From assembly GCA_905250075.1 (NCBI GenBank), contig CAJNOP010000018.1, forward strand, positions 1,721,397 to 1,785,396: DNA of 64,000 nt. The letters are read 5' to 3'. The notes beneath the pieces are model-generated. The model ran no database searches. It was not told the origin of the DNA and worked only from the letters and a program-made list of their open reading frames with translations. Positions 46,651-58,700 of the stretch are shown here, piece by piece. The position numbers were made by a program, and so were the translations under genes. Position 1 is the stretch's first letter. The number at the start of each line of letters is the position of its first letter. Origin of the DNA: Rotaria sp. Silwood1. Lineage: Eukaryota > Rotifera > Eurotatoria > Philodinida > Philodinidae.

Positions 46651-49317
46651 ATGGATGATCCATCGTTATTACCGTTTTTAAATAATAATGGTAATGGACA
46701 TCATTATTCAATTAATATGGATGATGATATTGAACATGAAGAAGATGAATTAGATGAGGATGATGATGAAGGAGAAGACGATGAGGATGAAGTTGATGAT
46801 GATGATGATGATGATGCTAATCATGTTGAAGAAGATATTTTAGAAAATTTTGAACAAATTCAACAATATCCTGAAGATGAAATTGATGAAGATGAAATTG
46901 AAGAAGATGATATTGATGATGAAGAAAATCAAGATGAACAAGAAATTCTTTTACCAGAAAAACAATCATCATCATCACCATCAATATCATCTCAACAACA
47001 ACCAATACAAAATGAACGTGGTGGACGTCGAAAAGGTGTACCACGTCGTTTACAATTATCTCCACAAATAATAAAAACTTCACAACAACGTTTATTACCA
47101 TTATCATTATCAAAATCTTCATTAAATAGTGTTCATCATCATGAACAATCAATATTAACATTTGATCAAGAAGATATTAATGAAAATCATTCGAATGATT
47201 ATTATCAAGATAAACAAGAAAATTGTTTACAATTAGATTTATTAATACATAATAATCAAGATAATTATGATGAAAATAATAATTATAATGATGATGAAAA
47301 TATTTTAGAAATTGTTGATGATATTTTAGCAGATATTGTTACAAAAATTGTACAAGATATAAGACAAGAAAAACAAATAAATTTTAAACAACAAATAATT
47401 AATAGTAAAACTAATGGATATTTAAATCATAAATTATCAACAAATAATTTAAATAAATCATTACAAAAACAAGAAAAAAAAATTACAAATGGAAAACATA
47501 ATAATAATAATAATGATTTTATTCAAACAAATAGGTAAATTTTAATTGAATTTAAACTATATTAGTATTAGAGAAAAACAGTATGAATCTTATTTCAACA
47601 TGGTTATTCGATATTAACATGTAGATAAGAATTTTATAATCGAAGAATGTCACTATGAATTAAATTTGATTTTATCACATAAAAATTGTTCAAATCGTGA
47701 GAATCTATCCAGAAGGGATTAATGCGTATCAATCTTTTTATATTTCATACTAAGTCGTAATTCGCATAATATCTGAAAAATATGTTAGACCAATGTTTTT
47801 TTTTTTTTTTTGAACTCTTTCCATTGATTTCATATACACAATATTTCGTAGATCAATTCGATTAGAATTTGAAATATTTACTAATCAAATGAACTTTTAA
47901 ACTTATGAATAATCAAATTGAATTTAATGCTAAACAGAAAACTTAACTATACATTGATTGTATAAACTGTAAAGTTTATTTTCTACAAAACTACTTATAG
48001 AAAGAATCCATATAAGAATCTTATATGTATTTATCAACGAAACTTTCTATGGTTTTTTTTTTGTGTAATAGTAAAAAGAAAAAGTTTTGTTTGTCAATTG
48101 ATGTAAATGAAAAAAAAAAAAAATGAAAATGTTTACGTATTTAGGATAAAATCTTTGAAATCTCAATCTCAACAATCTTTATCATCATCATCATCGTCAT
48201 CATCAAAAATATCTGATTCATCAATATTATTTAATGAATTTACTAAAATGATGCATTTAAATTCTCAACAACAATTAGTCAAACATAAACATTCATCATT
48301 TTCATCACCACCATCAGTTAAACGACAAAAAACATCTGAAACATTATCATCATCTCAACCAACAACACCATTATCATTACAACAACAACATCAACAACTT
48401 CTATGGCAAATGACACAACAATTAATGATGTCAACACAATCAAATGATACAGATACATCATCTTTACTTAAGCAACAATTACTTGGTTTAACACCACCAG
48501 GTACAATACCTAAACGAGTTGGTCGTCCACCAAAACAACAACAACAAACACAACCACAAATAATGCGTTCAAGTACAAATATGATTCCACCAACATCTCA
48601 TTCATCTACAAATACTTCACCATATGAACGTGGAAATTTTGCACCTAGACGTCGAGGTCGACCACCAAAATATGTTACTGAACGTGGAATTTTACCTGGT
48701 CTATCTTCACATGATCTTGATCCATCATCATATGATCAATTATTTGCTGCTATTGAAAATAGTGTTACTGGAAATTCTCCACGTACATCATCTGCAGCAT
48801 TTCAATCAGCATTAGCATCTATGCTTGGACATCAATCTAATTTATCAATACCACCGCCTATACCTCCTTCAGCTGTAAGAAAGTAAGTAAAAAAAAAAAA
48901 TTTTTTTTTTTTTTTTTGTTAATTTTGATAAAAAAACGAATATTGTTTAGTGGTACACCAGCATCAATGGTTAAACAGTCAGCTGGTCAAACACGTCATA
49001 GTTTACCAGCATCATCAAATACTTCGAAATTATCACATGTATTAGGAGGAACAGGTAATGGACTTGATATACCATTAATGGCAACAAAAAAACGTGGTCC
49101 TGGTCGACCACCGAAAAGTCAAATGTTACTTGATTCTCATCAAGTTTTACAAGCAACTAAACGAATGAATTCATCTTCATCATTATCAAATAATACTAGT
49201 AATAATAATAATAATAATAATAATTTTCCATCAACAATGGTTCCGTCATCACCAACTTCCTTTAATTTAAATGCTGCTTTTGTTGATATGTTACAACAAC
49301 AACCACATCCACATTGA
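46651..49317 (+). CDS. Acidic protein with three AT-hook DNA-binding motifs
   Basis: Exons 46651-47534, 48145-48882 and 48951-49317 join in phase 2 to 662 aa ending QQQPHPH-stop. Residues 24-95 are almost entirely Asp/Glu, followed by Ser/Gln-rich sequence. A helix-like segment (ILEIVDDILADIVTKIVQDI, about 225-245) is the only non-low-complexity part of exon 1. Three AT-hooks with the GRP core follow: RVGRPPK near 418, RRRGRPPK near 463 and KRGPGRPPK near 589. AT-hooks bind the minor groove of AT-rich DNA (established for HMGA proteins), so a nuclear, chromatin-associated role is likely. No bromodomain, PHD finger or SET domain is encoded. It is not clearly HMGA, which is about 100 aa. The acidic domain is unusually long. 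Alternative: the DNA-binding subunit of a remodelling complex. Confidence 0.85.
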
Positions 49318-49801
49318 ACAAAAAAAGAATAAATTAACTGATAATATTTTCGTCTTTTTTTGGTTTTTTTTTCTTTTGAATTTAACGACGTGCGCGTGCT
49401 TCCATTTAGTCTCCGTCCTTATCATTATACATTCCTCAGATATTTGTCTCGTGTTTTTTTTTGACCATTCCATGGTTTCTGTGTTGCCAGATCTTATTAT
49501 GTAGAATAGTGTCTTCTTTTTTTTTTTCGTGTGTCATTATATGTCTGTGTATCTATGATTTCTGTTTTTTTTTGTTTTCATATGATGATCAAAATTAGTC
49601 CCGAGTTGCATTTTTTCTTTTTCATTTGTCTGATTCTTTTGAATGGTTGCTAGTGTGTGTACACTGTCCCGTGTGAAAATGATACAAAATGAAAAACAAA
49701 CAAACACAAAACGGCGCCGTCCTTTACTATCGATTTGATAGTACTAAGTATATGTATGTTTGTGTAAATATAGAAAAAAAAAAAGATTTTCTTTGTCTGT
49801 C

Positions 49802-49832
<31 letters not shown>
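49802..49832. repeat. (TTA)n trinucleotide repeat in the 3' region of the AT-hook gene
   Basis: About ten ATT/TTA units downstream of the stop codon, in the likely 3' UTR. Confidence 0.9.
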
Positions 49833-50006
49833 TCTGCCTATTATTTACTCAATTTGTCACTCCCCCGTCACGTACACATTGTGGTGTTTTTTTTCTTTTT
49901 CTTTCTTTTTTTGTGTTCTTTTGTATTATATAAGAGAAACAAAGAAAGAATTAATATCACGAAGTATATATAGTATATAAATTTTTGATTTATTATGAAA
50001 CGTTTG

Positions 50007-50012
50007 AATAAA
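50007..50012 (+). terminator. Candidate poly(A) signal of the AT-hook gene
   Basis: AATAAA about 690 nt after the stop. The 3' UTR between is T-rich with scattered CpG. Other AATAAA copies near 50394-50402 are alternatives. Confidence 0.4.
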
Positions 50013-51352
50013 CCGTCTTGAACGATAAATTATATTTGAATGTAATTCATTATTGAAAAAAAATAACAAAAATGAAGTATTATTACAATATGAAATTTAT
50101 TTAATTTTTTTTTTCTTTTTGAAGTTAAAGATTTTCTATGTAATGTTTGACAAGTATAAATGTTTTCTTGTGTTGAGTTTATATTTTCATGATGAGAAAA
50201 AATTTATTTCTTTTAAATCAATCATCATTAAATTTATATCTATGTCAAAAAAAAAAAAACAAAACTAATTTACATTAAACATAAAAAGAAACTAGAAATC
50301 AATTATCATAGATTTTTATAACAGTGTAAAATATGATATTTCTTTTTTATTCAAATGAAAAATCATATATGCATTTTTTTTATATCATGAAAAATAAATA
50401 AAGATGAAAATCCTTGAATGTATTTTTTCTTCACTTAATCATTATATAAAAAGAAAGAGAAAGGATATTAACACATTCAACTTATGTTTAAAGAGAAACA
50501 TAGTATCATAATATATTTCAAAAAATGCTTAATAAATCGAATTTTATCCCTGAGACATACACCTGTCCACCTACATAGACGTGCTTCTTATATACTATAA
50601 AATTCTCAATTATTAAATAGTATATATTTGCCTTCTTCTCATGTCACTCATTAATAATTCAAATATTAAGTGAACAAATCGATGAAATAATTTGAAAATA
50701 GAAAAAAATTTGTCTCGTAAGAACTCTAATGTAAGTTAATCTTAAGAAAAGATTTATATAGAAAACTAATAATCGAGAAACTAATTGAATTTTAGTAAAT
50801 TAAGATGGGTCTATACATTCGTCTGCCTAATTAATTTTTTTTGTTTCATATAATTTTTATTATGCCTGCAACGAAATTTTAGGAGAACTATTTCGTCAGA
50901 AAACTCTGAAATTTTCAGGACAGATATAATCTCGATAAATAAGACAAAAATTTGTCATACACTCTAAAATGGATGAGAGAAGAAGCAGCTTTCTTAACAA
51001 TTTAGATTTACAAAAAAAACAGAATAACAATCATCTATCTATATACCGAAACATGTTTCATATCAGAACTTTAGGAAACTCTTTGACGTCAATGCCCACA
51101 CAATGAGTATCTCATGGAAAGAGTTTGTTATAAAATTTTTAATTGCATGATACATGAATAGTTGTATCTGTTTAAAGACAAGACGAACAGCAAAAAAAAG
51201 AAAAAGAAGTTGAAGAAGAAGAAATTTCAAACAGCGAGGAAAATTTGACATTTGCATTTGTTTTTTGCTTCCATACTATTTCAGTTTTTTTTCTTTTCAT
51301 CGATTGTAATCAATTATAACTAATTTTTTTTTCATAAAAAAAAAAAACAGAA
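50013..51352. other. Spacer between AT-hook and rhotekin genes
   Basis: AT-rich, with no supported gene. The last 20 nt (A-run then CAG at 51348-51350) look like an acceptor just before the rhotekin ATG, so a non-coding leader exon may lie in this stretch. Confidence 0.45.
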
Positions 51353-53684
51353 ATGGAACCAATGAGCATTCATAACAATAATGAAAAACGAGTTGTTTCA
51401 TTTTTTATATGGGTATGTAATAAAATGAAAAGAAAAAAAGGAAAATAAAACTAATTTGAAATAAAAACTTTCTATACAATAAAAAAAAAAAAAAATAAAG
51501 GATCCTGAATTAGAACGTAAAATTGATTGTGAAGTCAAGATGATAGATGGAATTAGTAAATTACTTAATGTGGCTACAACACTTGAACAAACAATTGAAT
51601 GTCATAAAGCTCTTGTTCTTTCTCAACAACGTATGTTAGCATTTATGAATGAAATACAAAGAAAACAAGAAAATTTACTTAAACGTGATAATATGAAGTA
51701 TGAAGAATTAATTTATTTTGTTTATTAGATTTTTTTTTAAATTTCCTTTTCGAAGTCTTGAACCAACAAAAGCAACAGTTATTCTATCTGATATTCGTTT
51801 ACCATTAATATGGACAACTATGAAAGCAAAATCAGGTAGAAGTTTTATTAAAAAAAAAAAAATTTTTTTTTGTTTTTTTTAATGAATAAATTTTATATAC
51901 GAAATTTAGAAAAAAAAAAATTTGCTGTTTTTTGTTTGGCACGTATTGGATGTGAAATAATTGATACAAAAATGAAATCTATTGATAAAAAATCAACTGA
52001 AATACTTTTTACAGATAAATTAATTTTGTAAGATTTATAATATATTTATTTAAATTCATTGTTATTATTTGTATTTAGTAAGAATATTTCACATGATTTT
52101 CAATTATATTTGGAAGTTTATGCATTAAATAAAAGTCTTACTTTATCATCATCAGTAAAAGATTTTGCTAATCGTTATAGTTATTATTCTACATATGGTA
52201 AATCATATAAATTAACACGAAAAATCAAAGAAATTAATTCAATAAATGTAAGAATATTTAAAAAAATATTTTTAATTTGAATAGAAAAAGAAAAGAAAAT
52301 TTTAGCATAAATCATCTGTTCAACAACAATCAAAATTTATTTTAATTGCTCGAACTATATTTACGAAAGAATCTGTATATAAAATGGCTAAAGTTCGATA
52401 TTTAAGAATGGAACGTATACATGAAAATCCTCTTATGCAATTACCTATTCATACATCATTTATTGCACGTTTTACTATTGAACCATTATGTTATACAAGT
52501 TTAGCAACATATGCTGGAATTTTAAAAAATAATAATATATCATATTCATGTATATTAACAGCAGGATTTTTAAAAGGTGAAGAAATAACGTTAAATAAAT
52601 TGTCGGATCATCATCAATTTTCTATATGTATTACATCGGTAGAGTTTGTTTTTTTTTATTGGATACGTTTTTGATGATAACTATAAGAGGTTTTTCTGTT
52701 TTCATTTGAAATTAGGAAACAATTATTTCATTATGTAATAAACAATTATCATTTATAATTGGTACTCAAGGTTTTGATGAAGTAGAATTTATTGTTCAAG
52801 ATTTATTTATATTAAAAAATTGGATTCGAGCATTACAACAACATATTCTTGATATTCGTATGAATAAATGATTTTATTTTATTTTCTAAGATTTTTATTT
52901 AGATACTTGGGAATCAACTTTTGAGCATTTATCTTCTTCAAAACGTTATTCTTATCAACCATTAACTTCATTATCAAAAACTTCAATTATTGATAGAAGT
53001 TTAACAAAAGAATCAATGTTAAGAACAAAAGCTCTATCACTTGGTATGTTTTTATAATATTTTCTATTTAATTGTAAGGTTCATTTTGATCTAATGCTTG
53101 ATTATTTCTATAAATTGAAATTCTTAAATTAATACAATGATCATAAGAATTGTTTTTGAGACGAACGGATTAGATATAGAATTATTACCATATCTAACAG
53201 TCATTTAATGTTAGATACTATTTAAAATACAAAAAAACACCCATCATCCTTTTCGATAATGAGAATTGTTGTGAAGAATATTATGTATTATTTGATATTT
53301 AACTGTTTTACGATTTAACTGTAACGAATACATCTAATGGATAAGTGTTTAGTTCCGTAAAGTTTGGATAAAGTCTGAGGAAATAATTCAATATGATAAT
53401 GAAAAATTGTGTACAAGCTCTATTTTAGCAAATTGAAGTCTTTCATTTGTGCATTACCTTAAAACATGCTATTATTGAATTTAATTGATATAGAAAATTT
53501 ATTTTGATCGTTAAATGATAAAAATAATGTAAAATATTAATGTATTACTTTAGATGATATTCATCAAACAAATATTTCTTCTCAATCGATGGTAAATAAT
53601 ACAATCGATCAATCAAATAATATAGATCATATTATTGATGAAAATGACATTTATCATGCATCACTATATCAAATACGTGTATAA
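51353..53684 (+). CDS. RTKN: Rhotekin-like Rho-GTPase effector (HR1, anillin-homology, PH)
   Basis: Nine exons: 51353-51412, 51501-51697, 51756-51835, 51910-52027, 52079-52247, 52306-52638, 52716-52857, 52903-53043, 53554-53684. All phases agree and give 436 aa. Residues 22-85 match the rhotekin HR1 Rho-binding helix (KIDCEVKMIDGISKLLNVA, then LVLSQQRMLAFMNEIQR). ILSDIRLPLIW near 98 opens the anillin-homology region, which continues with FAVFCLARIGCEIIDTKM and HDFQLYLEVYAL. A PH domain runs from about 255 (YAGILKNNN) to the terminal helix NWIRALQQHILDIHTWE. The tail is short and polar, without the proline-rich PDZ-ligand tail of vertebrate rhotekin. The family binds active Rho and anillin/septin structures in cytokinesis and polarity. 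Introns are 46-88 nt except the last (510 nt). The intron at 51698-51755 uses acceptor CGAAG. Confidence 0.9.
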
Positions 53685-53774
53685 TTTTTTTTCTTCTGTA
53701 TATGTTAATATAAAAAGAAAAACATCAATAGCTTAGTAATATTATGAGTTTAGATTATTTATTTATAAAAAAAT

Positions 53775-53780
53775 AATAAA
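53775..53780 (+). terminator. Candidate poly(A) signal of the rhotekin gene
   Basis: AATAAA about 90 nt after the TAA at 53684. Confidence 0.5.
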
Positions 53781-55731
53781 CTATTGAAAAAAAGTATGAA
53801 TATCATATAACAATCATTTAATTTTTACATTAAACAAATTGTTTCCAACGTTCTCTTTTTTTTTTCTTCATTAAATGAAGATAATAATCAAACAGAAATC
53901 GATTGAATAAGATATCAAATTTCAATATATATATATATATATGTATATTGAATCATTCTAATTTAATTGTATAGATAACTGATTTTTATTAAAATGAAAT
54001 ATGATCTCTAGACTCTATGATCAATTTTTTTGTTCCTTTAAAATACAAATTAATAATTTTTATTAGTTAAAAATTGACTTAAAACAAAATAGTCTTTCAA
54101 ATAGTTCAAAACAACAAAAAAAAAGAATTTTTGAACTATTGAAAATATTTTTATAATATTCGTTTTGTAAATAACATGGAAGTTTTAATACAAAATGTTT
54201 GTTTATTCTGCAACCACTTAGTAGTAATTGTTGAAAGTCATAATTGTGTACTCTTAGCAAATATATGCTAACATTTGTTTTTCTTCTCTTAAAATTAATT
54301 AATTGTAAACAAATGTTTGCCAAAATCGAAAAATGCCTTTGAATACGATATTTTCACTCAAATTTTGTCATCTTTAAATAAGAAAAGTCATTCTATGTGC
54401 TTGTTTTTTAAGTTCAAGTTATCTCTATAAAAATTATCTTTTCATTTTTTTTTATTTTGAAATAAAGACAAGAAATCTGTTGCATCCTAAATGAAGGATT
54501 AAAGAGAAAAGGTAACTTTTAACAGAACATCGCTTTACATAGAAAGTAATTCTGAACAACCCGTCGATAACATTTGATTTAGGTTTAATTCAAGCTTATT
54601 TTTAATATGTAATGTTTTTTTTTAGAGAATTGAATGTTGTACAAAATGTTGAGTGAAACCTGTTTCGAAATACAATCTAGACAAACTGAGAATAGAATCA
54701 AAATTTTTATTTATTATGTCACAGTGGCTATAACTATCGCGTTTACCGTCAGTCAAATTGATTCTAATATCGAGTAGCATTAGCAAACAAAAAAAATCTT
54801 TGATAATGGCGTTTATCTTGGACAAAAATGCCTATATAAAAGAACACAGTTACCATACTTGGCAAAACCTTGATCATTAAACTTATCATCTTCAAACTCA
54901 TCTCTATAAGAATAGAAAGCATGATTATAAGTATGAATACAAGCTACTTTGTCAAGATGCTTGGAATTGCGAAATTGTGCCTCATAAGGAGGATCATAAG
55001 CATATATGGGAATCTTTGGCCATGATTCTCTCCATCACAAATTGATCTTCATAACGGTTTCCATTTTCAAATGTCATAACTATGATTGTAACAATTTCAT
55101 ATCAGTTCAGTACTCATGAACTGTTTGATCAGTTCATACGAACTATTGACTGGTTCTTTCGAAATGAAACTGTTACAATCGTAGTCATAACTTTTTTGCC
55201 GTGACTCTTGCTATTTTTCAGTTCATGGTGATAACAACTGCCATCTGAATACTCAACCGTAGCAAGACAAATCTTCAAAAGATTTTCGAAAACAAAATTC
55301 ACATCATGGTTTAGTTCAAATGCTAATAAACTTGTTGACTGTGAATGTGAGTAGAGACCTTGCTTTTATCAACAGCAACAGTGACTTCTGCATCCGCATC
55401 CAACACATTCACTCACACCCATATGGTAGAGGTTCAAGACACCGACACAAGAGTGGAAACATCTGAACGGATGGGATGCGAACTGTAAAGTGTGGTTGTA
55501 GAGATAGGATATCCATGTATAGGTGTCCATGTGAATGGAAACTAATGGTTGTAGATCTGTGGGTATCGCTTTAAATTTGCATTTTTATTCAACTTCACCC
55601 ATATCCCATCGGAACCCATATTATCATCACCCACATCTACACTCTCAAATATGCTCATATGTTAGATTAATATGTTCAGTGCGTCAAAATGCATTAGTGG
55701 CGAAACTAATCCGTTTATGTACGTTCCTTTT
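53781..55731. other. Spacer between convergent rhotekin and TRPM genes
   Basis: No gene is supported. It contains a 120-bp foldback (55073-55192), and a GC-richer stretch at about 55330-55640 with a 20-nt inverted word pair (TGTAGATCTGTGGGTAT at 55551 against CACCCACATCTACA near 55630). The second pair may be the remains of another small element. Confidence 0.5.
55073..55192. repeat. Compact foldback of about 120 bp
   Basis: GTCATAACTATGATTGTAAC at 55073 pairs with the reverse complement of GTTACAATCGTAGTCATAAC at 55172. The inner segments CATGAACTG and CAGTTCATACG pair around a short loop at about 55126. The arms contain small indels. Confidence 0.7.
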
Positions 55732-55737
55732 TTTATT
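55732..55737 (-). terminator. Candidate poly(A) signal of the TRPM-like gene
   Basis: AATAAA on the minus strand, 57 nt beyond the stop codon at 55794-55796. Confidence 0.5.
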
Positions 55738-55793
55738 TGTCAATTAAATGAGTTACAAGACTCCGTTTTTCTTCTAATTTTGCCTTCAATGTG

Positions 55794-58700
55794 TTAGGAC
55801 GCTGTTGTGTCATTAATTTGTTTGATTGGATGGTCATTGTTTTTACTCGGTTTTTCATGGCTAGTTGTTGAGGTATCTTGGTTTTCACTTTTTTCTAATA
55901 TTGAACGAATACAACTATGCGTTGCAGCATTTTCAAAAGAATCCCATTGTTCATTTTGTGAATCATTTGTAGGAATCATTTCTATATGAATCATTATTAT
56001 ATACATGTGTTATAACTTTGACATAAAGAAGATTCTAAAAAACTTACTAAAAACACGTGTGAGCTTTTTTGACAGGGGTACATGATTGTCAGCAGTCACT
56101 TGATTTCGACCCAATAGTGAACAAAATTCACGATGAATAGTCAACAAAAGTAATACGACATGTGAAATAGCAATAAATGGGGGATAAGATAATGGTAAGC
56201 GTTCGAAATATTCTCGTACAAAGGAGTAACGATAATAACGCCAATAAAAATCTGTGTTGCCTTGAACGTGATCAATTGAATAGCTAGATTCAAAAATAAA
56301 ATAACATTCGAAATGAAAATATTCATTCAGAAACATATTGAATGTGCTTATTGAAAAAGTCTACTTTTTTTGGTGATTATTTTGATAGAATCATCGAAAA
56401 TAACATCATGCATCAGATGTAAGTCAGAATAAGAACAATGTTTGATAATAGCTAAGACTACGGCTGATAAAATTAATATAAAGAAAGTTCACATATTGTC
56501 AAATATCTTGTTATCAGTTATGAAACAGTGACTTCGAACAGAAAACGAATCAAAATTAAGATTCTACTTGATGCATTATTTAAGATTTGATTCATACATT
56601 ACTATCAGTGTATTGCTTTCCTTACACAAAAAATGCATCACAGTGCGAAAAAAACTACAATACCTGGTAGGAGACTCAAAATCTTAACTATAACTTGCTA
56701 AAAGTTAATAGGTAGCTCGATAGTATAGCTATTTGGAGACAGTCGTTTTCCTCGAAGATATTCTAATGATTCGTCGACATTGGCATCGACACTGATCTAT
56801 GAGATAAGAAAAAACGCTGAACAAGTGAAATATGAGCAGCGTTTCTCATTGTTATATATCTTTGTTTCATACTTACGCAAAAACGGCAGTTAGTAAACTG
56901 AGTAAAAGAATGTTAATAAATAACATATGAAATGCTAACAAAACATGTGTTGCCGTTGCTTCTGCAACATTTCCTGTTGCATTACTACTATTACTGTTAA
57001 TTATGTCTAAATATTAAAAATACATAGATCCTTTTGAAATAAATAAAACAATGATCACCATCAAGTAAATTTTTATCCGATACATCTCCATAAAGAAGCC
57101 AATATGGTTCGTAAAAGATTTGAACAAAAATGCCACGACCAGTAAATGGTACTTGTTTATAAAGAATTAATGATCGAGATACAACTCCATAGGCAGCTAT
57201 TGCTATAAAAATCATATAGACAAAAGCAAATAAGTCCCGAAGTTAAAATTTATATTAATATTTCAAAACTGATACTCTATTATTAATTTATTTCTTAACG
57301 AACCATATTTTTTAACATAAATAATTTTAGACCTAGAAATTTAACAGCAATAACAAATTTTAATGATCGAAGATACCATAATTCAAGATCAAGTGCCCAA
57401 ATAATTCTAAAATACATACAATTCATCAGCAACTTTACAAAAGTTTCAACAAACCTTGCAGTAGTAAGTAAACTTTCACTATAACTACTATATCGAAAGC
57501 CAAGACCCAAATAGAAAAGAATATAAGGCATAATATAAAATACATTCGACAACACAGTTAAAAAAGCGGATCCAGTTGAGCCCCATCGTTCAGTCATTCG
57601 TGTATCATATTCATGATAAAGCTTTACATAACAAAACAAAGAAAAAAAATCTTTTTCGAGAAAGATCAATTAATTTTACTCTTCGAGCTTCTTCACAAAA
57701 CATAGTTGAAACAGTAATAATCACAATAATTTCAGTCCAATGAGGAATAGTCAATGTATTTTGACCATCTAGATGATAAAGCATCATATAGCTGAATGCA
57801 AGTAAAAACCACACATAACTAATCTAAATTATTCGAAAATATCTTTATTTATTCTATAAAAAATAGTAAAATAGTAACATACAAAATGATAAGACATTTT
57901 TATCATTGAACTTTCATGAAAATATCGAAAACGTGTCCAATAATTAGTACATGTGTCTTGTTTTGAATGTTGTCTATCAACATAATAGTTTATACCTTCT
58001 TCAGATAGACTATAATACAAATAATTCATTTATAAAATATCTTTAATAATAATCAATTTCGACTCACGCATTATTTGCTGTATTCTAAAATAAAATATCT
58101 TGAAATCAACTACGATTACAAAAAAATTTTATTTCTTTGACATACATTCGTTGACTCTTCATCCTCCTCTCGATAACTGATGATCATAGGCGCTATAAAG
58201 CCAATAGTAAGAATTGAAGGAATTTGTAATAGTTTTGCTGTTGTGTGACGATTAGTCAAGAATAATTTATTAAACCATACTTGATTTAATGTTTGATCAA
58301 AACAAGCTGTTTTAACTAATTTTTTACTTTCACTTGAAATAGCAACCTAACAAAATGAAAATTCTTTTGATTGTCTTTTAATTTAATATCTAGTGTTATT
58401 AACCTGCATGCATGTAACATTACCAAAAAGTGGTATTTGTCGTAAGAGTAATTCACAAGCACATTCTTCACTAAATTCATAACATTTATCAATAATCATT
58501 GCAGCATACGTTTCAAAGTCTGATGATTGAGCTAAGAATTTTTCTTTTAAGTAAACTGTTTGAGATGATTTAGAATATCTTTTAAACACAGCTGAAGCAA
58601 TAAGAGCAGCACAAATACGAGATCGAACATGAAGAAGTAAGATTTTAGCCAATTCAGGCATATCCATGAAAACAGACAATAAAAAAAAATCACGTAACAC

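Noticed and set aside
46817-47161. Minus-strand ORF opposite the AT-hook gene
   Set aside because: It is an antisense shadow of the Asp/Glu repeat codons; the sense frame has clean splice joints and AT-hooks.
55807-55989. Plus-strand 60-codon ORF (hydrophobic)
   Set aside because: It is antisense to the last TRPM exon, whose C-terminus fits the family frame.
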